A stretch of 64,000 nucleotides of DNA, from positions 17,134 to 81,133 of the forward strand of contig PBNJ01000008.1 of the NCBI GenBank assembly GCA_002723075.1. Direction: 5' to 3'. How positions within the stretch are numbered: position 1 is the stretch's first letter; each line of letters starts with the position of its first letter. The stretch is from Flavobacteriaceae bacterium (lineage in GTDB: Bacteria; Bacteroidota; Bacteroidia; Flavobacteriales; Flavobacteriaceae). Below are positions 46,243-55,172 of the stretch, in pieces. The position numbers and the translations under genes were made by a program. The notes beneath the pieces are model-generated. The model saw only the letters and a program-made list of their open reading frames with translations. It did no database searches and was not told the origin of the DNA.

Positions 46243-46722
46243 TTATAGTTCTTGAAATATAGTGTGCATCAAGCGTTTTTTATCATTGATGCTTTCTTCT
46301 AACGAAATCATGGTTTCGGTGCGTAAAATCCCGTCGATATCGTCAATCGAAAAAATGATTTCTTTGGCATGCTCTGTACTCTTTGCACGAACCTTACAAT
46401 AGATGTTAAACTTTCCAGTTGTGATGTGTGCTACCGTAACATTTGGAATTTCGGAAAGACGCTCCAATACATATTTTGTTTGATGGGTTTTCTCTAGATA
46501 AATTCCGATGTACGCAATAAATGAATAGCCCAATTTTTTATAATCGAGGGTTAAAGATGATCCTTTAATAATACCAGCATCTTCCATTTTCTTTACACGA
46601 ACGTGTACGGTTCCCGCTGAAATCAAAAGCTTTTTGGCAATATCGGTAAAAGGGGTTCTCATGTTATCGATCAGAATATCAAGAATTTGATGATCGATTT
46701 CGTCCAATTTTACTTTATTCAT
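46243..46722 (-). CDS. Lrp/AsnC-family transcriptional regulator
   Basis: The 159-residue product has the winged helix-turn-helix (~5-60, DEIDHQILDILIDNMRTPFTDIAKKLLISAGTVHVRVKKME) and a C-terminal RAM effector domain (~75-150). Such regulators form octamers and respond to amino acids. The DNA-binding domain includes KKMEDAGIIKGSSL, common in AsnC-like proteins. A palindrome overlaps its promoter (46741-46756), suggesting autoregulation. It has its own terminator. Confidence 0.92.
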   Translation of the reverse strand: MNKVKLDEIDHQILDILIDNMRTPFTDIAKKLLISAGTVHVRVKKMEDAGIIKGSSLTLDYKKLGYSFIAYIGIYLEKTHQTKYVLERLSEIPNVTVAHITTGKFNIYCKVRAKSTEHAKEIIFSIDDIDGILRTETMISLEESINDKKRLMHTIFQEL

Positions 46723-46735
46723 ATTATTTTTTTTG

Positions 46736-46756
46736 CAAATAAAGTAAAAATACTTT
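46736..46756 (-). promoter_or_regulatory. Lrp promoter with overlapping palindrome
   Basis: The minus strand reads TTTATTTG at 46736-46743 (one base off TAnnTTTG), 13 bases before the ATG. AAAGTA-AAAA-TACTTT at 46741-46756 is a perfect palindrome that runs into the -7 element, where a bound regulator would block polymerase. Confidence 0.45.
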
Positions 46757-46797
46757 GAATTATATGTATCCTAAATGCTAATTTATTGTAAATCGTA

Positions 46798-47877
46798 TTA
46801 TAAATCCAACGTATTCAACACATTTTGTGCGGATTCCTCGATTTTAAAGTCAAACCAGTCTAATTTTTCACAATTTGGCTCAATATGACCAAAGCAATGT
46901 GATAGATCACCAGAAGCTGAAAAAGCTGCCTGAAAAGCTATGGAGCTGTTTTGCAAAACTTCTTTATACTGCAATCCAACATCCCCTCTCTTCATATCCC
47001 CATTCTCGAGATATCTTACATCTCGAAGAAGAAAATCGAAAAAGAGCTTTTGATTCTCTGGAATTGAGCAGTAAACCGATATGTCACTAAAAGAAGATGT
47101 TGCAATGGCTTTAAGCGCCAATACATAGGCGTAGAACACGTATTCTCGCGTTTTCTCACGTTCATAGTCGTCTGGATAGTGACCCGCTTCGACAAGCAGG
47201 GTCGGAACGCCAGCAGACTGAAAGGCATCCCCTACGCAATTGGGATTAAAACTATCGTCAAAACGACCAATTTGCGATCCGATCATCGGATGAAGCCCTT
47301 CAAAAATGGTACTTGCCAACTGTGCAGCCAAAGTTCGGCACGAATTATAATTTCGATTTTGATCAAAAGCAGGAGCCAATAGGGATACTGTGGCTGGTTT
47401 ACCATTTACACCAAATATTGTACGCTGATCGTGTAGATTAAACGCATAATCAGGTGAGAATTGATCAAATTCTTCACGCAGCACACGACTCTCAACCTGA
47501 CTCAAGTCTATCGCGTCTCGGTTTAGATCCACTTGATTGGCGTTTACACGTGTGTATGCCTTTGCTCCATCGGGATTGAGTATGGGAATGATGGAAAGCT
47601 GAAGATTATCAAGCCAATCCGGGTTGGTATTGAGGAAACGAAGTAGATCCAACAAACTTTTCGTTGTTGTGGACTCATTTCCGTGCATTTGCGACCACAT
47701 CAACACCTTAGAGCTCCCTGTACCCATACGAATGCGGTAAATGGGCAAACCAGACGTACTATGGCCAATTATCGAGTGATTGTAATCGGACAACAGAGGA
47801 TCAATATGGGTATTGGTAATATATCGACCCGATAATTTTGGTTCTGCAAAAGACGAATATGGTGGAAATGGATTCAT
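46798..47877 (-). CDS. M14-family zinc carboxypeptidase-like protein
   Basis: The 359-residue product has the M14 zinc motif HGNE in WSQMHGNESTTT near residue 67, the third ligand in FNLHDQRTIFG near residue 150, substrate arginine in QVDLNRDAID, and the catalytic Glu candidate in PTLLVEAGHYPDD near residue 225. It lacks a signal peptide, so it is probably cytoplasmic and may trim peptides or amides. I use the ATG at 47877; a TTG two codons upstream is possible. Confidence 0.85.
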   Translation of the reverse strand: MNPFPPYSSFAEPKLSGRYITNTHIDPLLSDYNHSIIGHSTSGLPIYRIRMGTGSSKVLMWSQMHGNESTTTKSLLDLLRFLNTNPDWLDNLQLSIIPILNPDGAKAYTRVNANQVDLNRDAIDLSQVESRVLREEFDQFSPDYAFNLHDQRTIFGVNGKPATVSLLAPAFDQNRNYNSCRTLAAQLASTIFEGLHPMIGSQIGRFDDSFNPNCVGDAFQSAGVPTLLVEAGHYPDDYEREKTREYVFYAYVLALKAIATSSFSDISVYCSIPENQKLFFDFLLRDVRYLENGDMKRGDVGLQYKEVLQNSSIAFQAAFSASGDLSHCFGHIEPNCEKLDWFDFKIEESAQNVLNTLDL

Positions 47878-47893
47878 ATTCAATATATGTTTG

Positions 47894-47920
47894 CAAATGT
47901 AAACAGAATAGAAGTTACAA
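47894..47920 (-). promoter_or_regulatory. Promoter of the M14 peptidase gene
   Basis: The minus strand has TTG (47918-47920), 16 bases, then TACATTTG (47894-47901), matching TAnnTTTG. The ATG is 16 bases further on. Confidence 0.55.
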
Positions 47921-47935
47921 AAGTAAACTCAATAT

Positions 47936-47993
47936 TGTTACATTTGTATAAGATTTGTATTAAATTGAACCCTCAAATGTTACAGTTGTATAA
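47936..47993 (+). repeat. Two 16-base direct repeats upstream of the XRE regulator
   Basis: TGTTACATTTGTATAA (47936-47951) and TGTTACAGTTGTATAA (47978-47993) differ at one base and start 42 bases apart, about four helical turns. Both contain TTACA-N2-TGTA, close to the palindrome TTACA-TT-TGTAA at 48136-48147. They could be binding sites, or the first could be a promoter (TACATTTG). Confidence 0.45.
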
Positions 47994-48108
47994 TATTTTA
48001 TTTAAATAATATATAATTAACTATTTATTAGGAAGTTACATAAATATAGTGAAGTAAAAATTGAAGTTTGATTGCTAAATATTGTATAGAAATAAAGTGT
48101 ATATTTAC

Positions 48109-48144
48109 ATGATTCTTTATAGAATCATAAATAATTTACATTTG
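48109..48144 (+). promoter_or_regulatory. Promoter/operator of the XRE regulator
   Basis: ATGATTCT-TTAT-AGAATCAT (48109-48128) is a perfect inverted repeat with 8-base arms. It covers the place where the -33 element would be. TACATTTG (48137-48144) is a perfect -7 element ending 4 bases before the ATG. The regulator probably controls its own promoter here. Confidence 0.55.
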
Positions 48145-48148
48145 TAAT

Positions 48149-48556
48149 ATGGAAGAAATTGTTAAACGAATTACTCAAATTTTGGAGGAACAACAGTTGA
48201 GCTCTTCTGCTTTTGCAGACACCATAGGCGTGCAGCGGTCTTCTATTTCGCATGTCCTGTCTGGGCGGAACAAACCTAGCTTAGAATTTATCTTAAAGAC
48301 AGTTCGAGCGTTTCCCTCCTACTCGACCGATTGGTTGTTGTTTGGTAGATCATCTGAATCTCCAGTCAACTACCCAGAAGCCATTGAACAGGATTCACCT
48401 TCAACAGTTCAAGATATCGCGTTTACAACTAACCCCATGACAAGGGAGAGTTCAACAGATTCTCGTTTAACTTCCAACTCACAAGCTGAAATCGATAAGA
48501 TCGTTTTACTGTATAAAGACGGGCGTTTTACAGAGTACATCCCGAAAAATGATTAA
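48149..48556 (+). CDS. XRE-family helix-turn-helix regulator
   Basis: The 135-residue product starts with an HTH_3 domain (~1-65): ITQILEEQQLSSSAFADTIG, then VQRSSISHVLSGRNKPSLEF with the recognition helix. The rest is a low-complexity linker and a short C-terminal segment ending DKIVLLYKDGRFTEYIPKND. Targets are unknown; palindromic DNA just upstream suggests self-control. It lies before a small lipoprotein gene that has its own -7 element. Confidence 0.88.
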   Translation: MEEIVKRITQILEEQQLSSSAFADTIGVQRSSISHVLSGRNKPSLEFILKTVRAFPSYSTDWLLFGRSSESPVNYPEAIEQDSPSTVQDIAFTTNPMTRESSTDSRLTSNSQAEIDKIVLLYKDGRFTEYIPKND

Positions 48557-48561
48557 TTTTG
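48554..48561 (+). promoter_or_regulatory. -7 element of the small lipoprotein gene
   Basis: TAATTTTG (TAnnTTTG) overlaps the stop codon of the XRE gene and ends 15 bases before the ATG at 48577. It lies at the upstream in-frame TTG, arguing for the later start. Confidence 0.45.
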
Positions 48562-48576
48562 CGGTTAAAATCAGCT

Positions 48577-48957
48577 ATGCGACTGTTTTTCCGTTTTGTT
48601 TTGGTTTTCATCCTCTTTACCGCTTGCTATACGACAGAGCGGAACTGTAAGCCCTTTCAAACTGGCTCATATAGCTTTTATACGGTTGTTGATGGCGATA
48701 CCCTTTCCAGTCGATTTGTTCGCAACGATTCCATTGAAATCGATTATTTCTTCGCCACTCCCGACACTGCCAATATCCGTTGGGTCAGTGATTGCGAGTG
48801 TATCGTAACCAAACGAAATCCTCTCACCTTTCAAGAAGCCAAAGCCGTTCAAATGAAAATCCTATCTACTTTTGAAGATGGCTATATCTTTGAATATAAC
48901 CTAGTCGGAGACCGCTCCAATGTCCAACGCGGACGTGTGAAAAGGGAGATGGAGTAA
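48577..48957 (+). CDS. Small lipoprotein of unknown function
   Basis: From the ATG at 48577 the product is 126 residues with a lipoprotein signal: MRLFFRFVLVFILFTAC, lipobox cysteine at 17. The mature part (RNCKPFQTGSYSFYTVVDGD, then IRWVSDCECIVTKRNP) contains cysteines and a beta-rich pattern. I recall relatives beside topoisomerase IV genes in many flavobacteria, some mislabelled 'DNA topoisomerase IV'; nothing in the sequence supports that. Function unknown; inner or outer membrane location. It converges with parC. Confidence 0.75.
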   Translation: MRLFFRFVLVFILFTACYTTERNCKPFQTGSYSFYTVVDGDTLSSRFVRNDSIEIDYFFATPDTANIRWVSDCECIVTKRNPLTFQEAKAVQMKILSTFEDGYIFEYNLVGDRSNVQRGRVKREME

Positions 48958-48960
48958 GAA

Positions 48961-51552
48961 TTATAATTCCAAGCTGATTTGGGTGTTGCCTTCCTCTGCT
49001 TGGTCAACCGTTTCGGCGCCTTCTACTTCGATATCTGCAGGCGTTTCTTCCATAGGGTTTATATAGGGTAAAGCATCCAATACATTAAATTGTTTTACTT
49101 TGTCAATGGTAACTTGGTTGCCAAGTGCTTTAATGCCTTTTACGGAGATAAAGTCTTCAAATACGAGTTGTTGAGGAGGCTTGGGGTCTTTCCCTCTCGG
49201 CTTGGCGAACTCAATCTCAAACACAGGTCTGTGATCCGTACTGATCAACTCTAGATGGTTTTGCTTGCCTTCTTTGATAAAACTCTCTTCCCTATCGGCA
49301 GATTCAATGAGAAAACGCTTGCCAAAATAACGCCCCTTTACACCGTCATAATAGATTGCGGATATCGGTTTGGTCGGCTCCCATTTTTCTAAAATCAACA
49401 TATCCTCTGGAAAATGCATATTCAGGTCTGGAATACTGGTTTTGATTAATCCGGACTGTGTGGCAATCAACAAACGGTCATCCCCACGGAATGCCCCGAC
49501 CAAGTCTCCACGTCCATCGACATTGAGACGGCCTACCGTTTCATCAAACCAAATGTCACGAGGTTTTAGGGTAGAAACCCCTTCTTCCTTCAATTCAATA
49601 CGTTTAACTATGTATTTTGTAACTGTATTTCCGCGAACCCCTCTTGATTTGATATCCAAATCCGCAAAGTCAAGGTCCCATTTTAGTTTTTTGATACTCC
49701 CCGACTGCCGCAATAAGATCGTTACAATCTCGGCTTCCCCATTCGGATTAGCCGAAAAATAAAACACCTTAGACTGGGCTTTTCCATTGGTCAGGTCATA
49801 CGCTTTGTCCCGAGTCACTCCAGTTACTGGGAATCGCTTCATATAGGTTGTGCCGCCTCGCCCATCTCTGTATATCATATTGTAGATGGTGCGGTCGTCT
49901 TTCTTTTTGAACACTGCCACATGAATTATATTTTTTCCGATAAAGGTTTTGGATTCCACCTTGGTTACGGTCATCTTGCCGTCTTCGGTAAAGACAATAA
50001 TATCATCAATATCAGCACAGTCCGTTACATATTCATCCCTGCGAAGTGAAGTTCCCACAAAGCCCTCTTCTCTGTTGACATAGAGCTTGGTATTGCGAAT
50101 CACGACCTTTTTGGCGTCTACATCGTCAAACACACGAATTTCGGTTTTGCGCTCACGTCCTTTTCCATAGGTTTTCTTGAGATGCGTGAAATAACCGATC
50201 GCAAAGTCTGTCAAATTGGCGAGGTCATGCTTGACTTGTGCCAAATCGGCTTCTAGGAAATCGATACGCTGTTGGGCTTTGTCTAGATCGAATTTGGAAA
50301 TGCGTTTGATACGGATTTCAGTTAAGCGAATCACATCATCGTCATTAACCTCTCTTTTCAAATGACCAATATGTGGAGCCAAGCCCTTGTGGATGGCTTG
50401 AATCACACCCTCCCAAGTTTCTTGCTCTTCGATATCTCGGTAAATACGCTTTTCGATAAAAATGCGTTCAAGAGAAGCAAAGTGCCACTGCTCTTCGAGT
50501 TCAGATTTTTTGACAAGGAGTTCTTGTTCCAAAATCGAAACGGTATTTTCTGTCGATCGGCGCAACATCTCACTCACTCCGATAAAGAGAGGTTTGTTGT
50601 CCTCGATGATGCACCCTAAGGGAGAAATGGAGGTTTCACATGCGGTAAACGCAAAAAGGGCATCAATCGTTTTGTCTGGAGAGATATTGGGTGGCAGATG
50701 AATTAGAATTTCAACCTCAGCAGCGGTATTGTCTTCAATACGCTTGATCTTGATCTTTCCTTTATCGTTTGCTTTTAAAATCGAATCAATAAGCGTTGAA
50801 GTTGTTGTGCTAAATGGAATTTGACGAATCACCAAGGTGTTTTTATCCAGTTGAGTGACTTTGGCACGCACACGAATTTTACCCCCGCGCAAGCCATCAT
50901 TGTACTGCCCTACGTCCATTATGCCACCTGTTGGAAAATCGGGATGCAATTCAAATCGCTTTCCTTTCAGTTGTTTGATCGACGCATCGATCAGTTCGAT
51001 AAAGTTGTGCGGTAAAATTTTGGTGGAAAGTCCAACGGCAATTCCCTCCCCACCTTGTGCGAGGAGTAATGGAAATTTAACCGGGAGATGAATCGGCTCT
51101 TTTTTTCGTCCGTCATACGACAATTGCCATTGTGTGACTTTAGGGCTATAAACAACTTCAAGGGCGAATTTGGACAGGCGTGCCTCAATATATCGAGAGG
51201 CAGCAGCGCTATCACCAGTGAGGATGTTTCCCCAGTTCCCTTGGGTGTCTATCAACAAATCCTTTTGTCCGATTTGCACCATGGCATCAGAGATACTCGC
51301 ATCTCCGTGTGGGTGGTATTGCATGGTATGCCCAACAATATTGGCCACCTTGTTATAACGTCCGTCATCCAACTCACGCATCGAATGTAATATGCGCCTT
51401 TGCACGGGCTTTAGTCCATCCGCTATGGCAGGTACAGCACGCTCGAGTATCACATACGAAGCGTAGTCCAAGAACCAATCCTTGTACATGCCGGTTACCT
51501 TGACTAAGGTATCTTGCGTTTCGTCGTGATGTTCGTCCAAATGTTCCTCCAT
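48961..51552 (-). CDS. parC: DNA topoisomerase IV subunit A
   Basis: ParC (863 residues) is the DNA-cutting subunit. The active-site Tyr121 is in AAASRYIEARLSKFA; the winged-helix region GLKPVQRRILHSMRE and QYHPHGDASISDAM precede it. The C-terminal beta-pinwheel (~490-860) lacks an obvious GyrA box, which fits ParC. It starts 1 base behind parE, so the two are cotranscribed. GyrA and GyrB should be elsewhere on the chromosome. Confidence 0.93.
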   Translation of the reverse strand: MEEHLDEHHDETQDTLVKVTGMYKDWFLDYASYVILERAVPAIADGLKPVQRRILHSMRELDDGRYNKVANIVGHTMQYHPHGDASISDAMVQIGQKDLLIDTQGNWGNILTGDSAAASRYIEARLSKFALEVVYSPKVTQWQLSYDGRKKEPIHLPVKFPLLLAQGGEGIAVGLSTKILPHNFIELIDASIKQLKGKRFELHPDFPTGGIMDVGQYNDGLRGGKIRVRAKVTQLDKNTLVIRQIPFSTTTSTLIDSILKANDKGKIKIKRIEDNTAAEVEILIHLPPNISPDKTIDALFAFTACETSISPLGCIIEDNKPLFIGVSEMLRRSTENTVSILEQELLVKKSELEEQWHFASLERIFIEKRIYRDIEEQETWEGVIQAIHKGLAPHIGHLKREVNDDDVIRLTEIRIKRISKFDLDKAQQRIDFLEADLAQVKHDLANLTDFAIGYFTHLKKTYGKGRERKTEIRVFDDVDAKKVVIRNTKLYVNREEGFVGTSLRRDEYVTDCADIDDIIVFTEDGKMTVTKVESKTFIGKNIIHVAVFKKKDDRTIYNMIYRDGRGGTTYMKRFPVTGVTRDKAYDLTNGKAQSKVFYFSANPNGEAEIVTILLRQSGSIKKLKWDLDFADLDIKSRGVRGNTVTKYIVKRIELKEEGVSTLKPRDIWFDETVGRLNVDGRGDLVGAFRGDDRLLIATQSGLIKTSIPDLNMHFPEDMLILEKWEPTKPISAIYYDGVKGRYFGKRFLIESADREESFIKEGKQNHLELISTDHRPVFEIEFAKPRGKDPKPPQQLVFEDFISVKGIKALGNQVTIDKVKQFNVLDALPYINPMEETPADIEVEGAETVDQAEEGNTQISLEL

Positions 51553-51553
51553 G

Positions 51554-53407
51554 CTACTCCTCGACGTGATCGAGTTCTACTTTCAAATTATCAATAATAA
51601 ATTCTTGACGTTTAGGCGTATTTTTCCCCATATAGAATGATAACAACTCGTCAATACCAACCGCCCTGTCGAGCATCACGGGGTCGAGTCGAATGTCCTC
51701 TCCAATAAAGTATTTGAATTCGTCTGGCGAAATCTCCCCCAAGCCCTTAAATCGGGTAATCTCGGGTTTTTGCCCAAGTTTTTCAATTGCATCGATACGC
51801 TCTTGCTCAGAATAACAGTAAATCGTTTCTTTCTTATTGCGGACTCTAAATAATGGGGTTTGTAAAATATAGAGATGCCCTTCTTTAATCAGTTCAGGAA
51901 AGAATTGCAAAAAAAAGGTAATTAATAACAAGCGGATATGCATCCCATCGACGTCGGCATCGGTAGCGATTACGATATTGTTGTACCGCAGATCCTCCAT
52001 ACTTTCTTCGATATTGAGGGCAGCTTGTAAAAGGTTAAACTCCTCATTTTCATAGACGATTTTTTTACTCATCCCATAGGAATTCAAGGGTTTACCCCGT
52101 AAGCTAAAGACCGCCTGAGTGTTCACATCTCTCGATTTGGTAATCGAACCACTCGCCGAGTCTCCTTCCGTAATAAAAAGAGTGGATTCCAATCGTCTCT
52201 CTTTTTTTAAATCCCCAAGATGCACGCGACAGTCTCTTAGCTTTTTATTGTGTAGACTCGCTTTTTTGGCACGTTCACGGGCCAGCTTTCGAATACCCGA
52301 AAGTTCTTTTCTTTCTTTTTCGGCTTGCAGAATTTTACGTTGAAGCTGCTCTGTCGTTGTGGTGTTTTTATGAAGATAGTTATCGAGTTGCGTTCCGATA
52401 AAGTCATTGATGTAGGCACGAACCGATGGCAAATCCCCTCCCATTTCCGTAGAACCGAGTTTGGTTTTGGTCTGGGATTCAAATACGGGCTCCATCACCT
52501 TGATACTAATCGCTGAAATAATTGACTTACGAATGTCTGATGCATCAAAGTTTTTTCCGAAATGCTCCCGTACAGTTTTTACGATGGCCTCTCGAAAAGC
52601 AGACTGGTGTGTTCCGCCTTGTGTGGTGTGTTGTCCATTGACAAAAGAGTGGTATTCTTCGCTGTATTGGGTTTTGCTATGCGTGATGGCCACCTCAATA
52701 TCATTGCCGCGCAAATGAATAATGGGATATAACATATCATCCGCATTGTTGTTGTCTTCCAACAAATCTTTTAAACCATTTTCAGATTTGTACTTTTCGC
52801 CATTAAAAACAATCGTCAGTCCCGGGTTGAGATAGACATAGTTTTTGAGCATCCGCACAATGTATTCATGGCGATATCGATAGTGCTTAAAGATGTTTTC
52901 ATCAGGTACAAATGAAACGGAGGTTCCTTTGCGTTTGCTACTCGGTTCTTGTGCGGAGTCTTCAACGAGTTCACCTCGCTTAAATACAGCAATTTTGGAT
53001 TGGTCATCTCGCACAGACTCTACCTTAAAATAGGTAGAAAGTGCATTGACGGCCTTAGTGCCCACACCATTGAGCCCAACAGATTTTTTAAAAGCTCTGG
53101 TGTCGTACTTCCCCCCAGTATTCATGCGGGAAACCACATCGACCACTTTTCCTAAGGGGATGCCACGGCCATAGTCACGCACAGTAACCTGCCCTTCTTT
53201 GACAGAAATTTCTATGGTTTTACCAGCACCCATGACAAACTCATCGATGCTGTTATCAAGTACTTCCTTGAGCAAAATATAAATCCCATCATCGGCAGAA
53301 GAACCATCGCCAAGTTTTCCGATATACATCCCCGGACGCATTCGGATATGCTCTTTCCAGTCGAGCGAACGAATGTTATCTTCTGTGTACTGCGTGCTTT
53401 GTGGCAT
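51554..53407 (-). CDS. parE: DNA topoisomerase IV subunit B
   Basis: ParE (617 residues) is the ATPase partner of ParC. GHKL motifs: [16 protein letters not shown] near residue 48, [13 protein letters not shown], and [15 protein letters not shown] near 111. The TOPRIM metal site is [11 protein letters not shown] near residue 415 and [16 protein letters not shown] near 480. It is the first gene of the parE-parC operon and is divergent from the thioredoxin-like gene at 53565. The 157-base gap between them holds the promoters; I see no strong element for parE. Confidence 0.94.
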   Translation of the reverse strand: MPQSTQYTEDNIRSLDWKEHIRMRPGMYIGKLGDGSSADDGIYILLKEVLDNSIDEFVMGAGKTIEISVKEGQVTVRDYGRGIPLGKVVDVVSRMNTGGKYDTRAFKKSVGLNGVGTKAVNALSTYFKVESVRDDQSKIAVFKRGELVEDSAQEPSSKRKGTSVSFVPDENIFKHYRYRHEYIVRMLKNYVYLNPGLTIVFNGEKYKSENGLKDLLEDNNNADDMLYPIIHLRGNDIEVAITHSKTQYSEEYHSFVNGQHTTQGGTHQSAFREAIVKTVREHFGKNFDASDIRKSIISAISIKVMEPVFESQTKTKLGSTEMGGDLPSVRAYINDFIGTQLDNYLHKNTTTTEQLQRKILQAEKERKELSGIRKLARERAKKASLHNKKLRDCRVHLGDLKKERRLESTLFITEGDSASGSITKSRDVNTQAVFSLRGKPLNSYGMSKKIVYENEEFNLLQAALNIEESMEDLRYNNIVIATDADVDGMHIRLLLITFFLQFFPELIKEGHLYILQTPLFRVRNKKETIYCYSEQERIDAIEKLGQKPEITRFKGLGEISPDEFKYFIGEDIRLDPVMLDRAVGIDELLSFYMGKNTPKRQEFIIDNLKVELDHVEE

Positions 53408-53552
53408 GGTGGCTAATTTAAAACTTCATCTTTACATATATTAGTGTAACCAGCGAAAGAAATTAACAATATCTAAGGGGAGTTTGTTGAAAATGATTTC
53501 TTCAAAAAATGTTAAATTTTATAGTATTTGGTGCAGATGATGAAAACTTCCT

Positions 53553-53560
53553 TACATTTA
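53553..53560 (+). promoter_or_regulatory. -7-like element of the small thioredoxin-like gene
   Basis: TACATTTA differs from TAnnTTTG at the last base and ends 4 bases before the ATG at 53565. Confidence 0.35.
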
Positions 53561-53564
53561 TAAG

Positions 53565-54032
53565 ATGAAACCAAATCGCCTACTCCCCATCCTATTATTT
53601 GCTATCTATTCATTTGCCCAAACCACAGAGGTGGCTTCTTTCGATTATCAGCAACTCCAACCCCTGTTACATCAAAACAGTGAATCCGTTCAGGTTGTCA
53701 ATTTCTGGGCGACATGGTGTGCGCCTTGCATTAAGGAACTTCCCTATTTCGAAGAACTCAACAAGCTGGAGGGTGTGGAAGTATTACTGGTTAGCTTAGA
53801 CTTTCCCAAACACAAACAAAAACGACTGATTCCCTTTGTCGAGAAACAGAAACTTCAATCGAAAGTTGTACACCTCGACGATGAAAATGAAAATTATTGG
53901 ATCAATGAAATCAGTACCACTTGGAGTGGTGCTTTACCCGCAACCTTGATCTATTCCCAAAACCGACGCGGGTTTTATGAGCAATCCTTTACAAAGAGTG
54001 AATTGTTCAAAGAAGTCAAGTCTTATTTTTAA
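53565..54032 (+). CDS. Exported TlpA-like thioredoxin-fold protein
   Basis: The 155-residue product has a signal peptide (first ~19 residues, ending FAQT) and one thioredoxin domain with active site CAPC in VVNFWATWCAPCIKELPYF near residue 53, and VLLVSLDFPKHKQKRL after it. It should act in the periplasm as a thiol reductase. A second exported redoxin gene follows 12 bases later and DsbD, its likely electron source, lies nearby on the other strand. Confidence 0.88.
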   Translation: MKPNRLLPILLFAIYSFAQTTEVASFDYQQLQPLLHQNSESVQVVNFWATWCAPCIKELPYFEELNKLEGVEVLLVSLDFPKHKQKRLIPFVEKQKLQSKVVHLDDENENYWINEISTTWSGALPATLIYSQNRRGFYEQSFTKSELFKEVKSYF

Positions 54033-54044
54033 TTCAATAATATT

Positions 54045-54650
54045 ATGAAGATCATTTTATTCGCTTATAGTTTATTATTCCTCTCAACACCAACCGACCT
54101 TGTAAACGGAGATGGTTACAAAATCGGCGATGTTGCAACAGATTTTTCCTTGCTCAATGTCGATGGCGAGATGGTGTCTTTGGCCGACTTTGAAGATGCC
54201 AAGGGTTTTATTCTCATTTTTACCTGTAATACCTGTCCCTATTCCGTGGCCTATGAAGATCGGATTATCGCCTTGGACAAGGCATACAAATCAAAAGGAT
54301 ATCCTGTGATAGCGATAAACCCCAATGACCCAGCAGCCATAGACGGCGATGATCTGGCAGATATGAAAGTCCGTGCAACAGAAAAGGGGTTTAACTTTCC
54401 GTATTTACAAGATGTTGGGCAGCAGGTTTATCCCCAATATGGCGCCACAAAAACCCCGCATGTCTTTGTCTTACAAAAGGAGGGTAACAACAATATCGTA
54501 CGCTATATCGGTTCGATAGATGATAGCTCACGCAAACCCAATAAAGTGAAAAAACGCTATGTCGAACAAGCCGTTGATGCGCTTTTGGCTGGAAAATCTC
54601 CAAGCACAACAACAACCAAGGCAATCGGGTGTTCGATTAAGACGTTGTAA
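54045..54650 (+). CDS. Exported redoxin (AhpC/TSA-like thioredoxin fold)
   Basis: The 201-residue product has a short signal peptide and a redoxin domain with FTCNTCPYSVAYEDR near residue 64 (CNTC pair), KIGDVATDFSLLNVDGEMVS before it, and the conserved Thr-Pro in YGATKTPHVFVLQ near residue 140. The pattern is that of the 'thioredoxin family protein' group close to peroxiredoxins; whether it is a peroxidase or a reductase is open. It probably shares a transcript with the gene before it. Confidence 0.87.
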   Translation: MKIILFAYSLLFLSTPTDLVNGDGYKIGDVATDFSLLNVDGEMVSLADFEDAKGFILIFTCNTCPYSVAYEDRIIALDKAYKSKGYPVIAINPNDPAAIDGDDLADMKVRATEKGFNFPYLQDVGQQVYPQYGATKTPHVFVLQKEGNNNIVRYIGSIDDSSRKPNKVKKRYVEQAVDALLAGKSPSTTTTKAIGCSIKTL

Positions 54651-54680
54651 ACAAGCTCGCGTATTCTACTGATCTATTAT

Positions 54681-54688
54681 TTTCTTTG
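54681..54688 (+). promoter_or_regulatory. -7-like element of the flavin reductase gene
   Basis: TTTCTTTG, one base off TAnnTTTG, ends 4 bases before the ATG at 54693. Confidence 0.35.
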
Positions 54689-54692
54689 CAAT

Positions 54693-55172
54693 ATGAATTC
54701 AACTGACTTTAGAAAAATTTGTGGGCACTATGCAACGGGAATAACGGTTTTAACCACTACGTATAAGGGAGAATCACACGGGATTACGGTCAACTCTTTT
54801 AGTTCTGTTTCTCTTGATCCACCTCTTGTCTTGTTTTGCATTGACAAGGATGCCCGCTTTAATATGCCCCTACGGGAAGAACAATGTCTAGCGATCAACA
54901 TTTTATCTGAAAATCAAGAAGAGTTGTCAAATCGCTTTGCCAATTCCAAATTGACAAATGAAGAGCGGTTTACAGGCTTAGCTACGTTGCCAGAACACAA
55001 ATACCCTGTTTTTGTGGATAGTCTTGGGGTTTTGGAAGCAAAATTACAGGCAACCCACGACGGCGGGGACCACTGGATTTATGTCGCAAAAGTTTCTTCG
55101 GGTCGTGTTTTTGACGGCTCTCCCCTTCTTTACTATGGTGGGTCTTACTCGAGTGTGAATCCCAAAGCTTGA
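54693..55172 (+). CDS. Flavin reductase family protein (FMN-binding)
   Basis: The 159-residue product is a split-barrel flavin reductase: YATGITVLTTTYKGESHGITVNSFSSVSLDPPLVLFCIDK, the FMN-site signature, then CLAINILSENQEELSNRFA. It would reduce free FMN or FAD with NAD(P)H and supply a monooxygenase or iron reduction. No partner monooxygenase is near. Its last 28 bases overlap the 3' end of the convergent dsbD gene. Confidence 0.9.
   Translation: MNSTDFRKICGHYATGITVLTTTYKGESHGITVNSFSSVSLDPPLVLFCIDKDARFNMPLREEQCLAINILSENQEELSNRFANSKLTNEERFTGLATLPEHKYPVFVDSLGVLEAKLQATHDGGDHWIYVAKVSSGRVFDGSPLLYYGGSYSSVNPKA

Noticed and set aside
49370..49762. 130-codon plus-strand frame inside parC
   Set aside because: Antisense shadow of parC, with serine/arginine-rich composition typical of such shadows.
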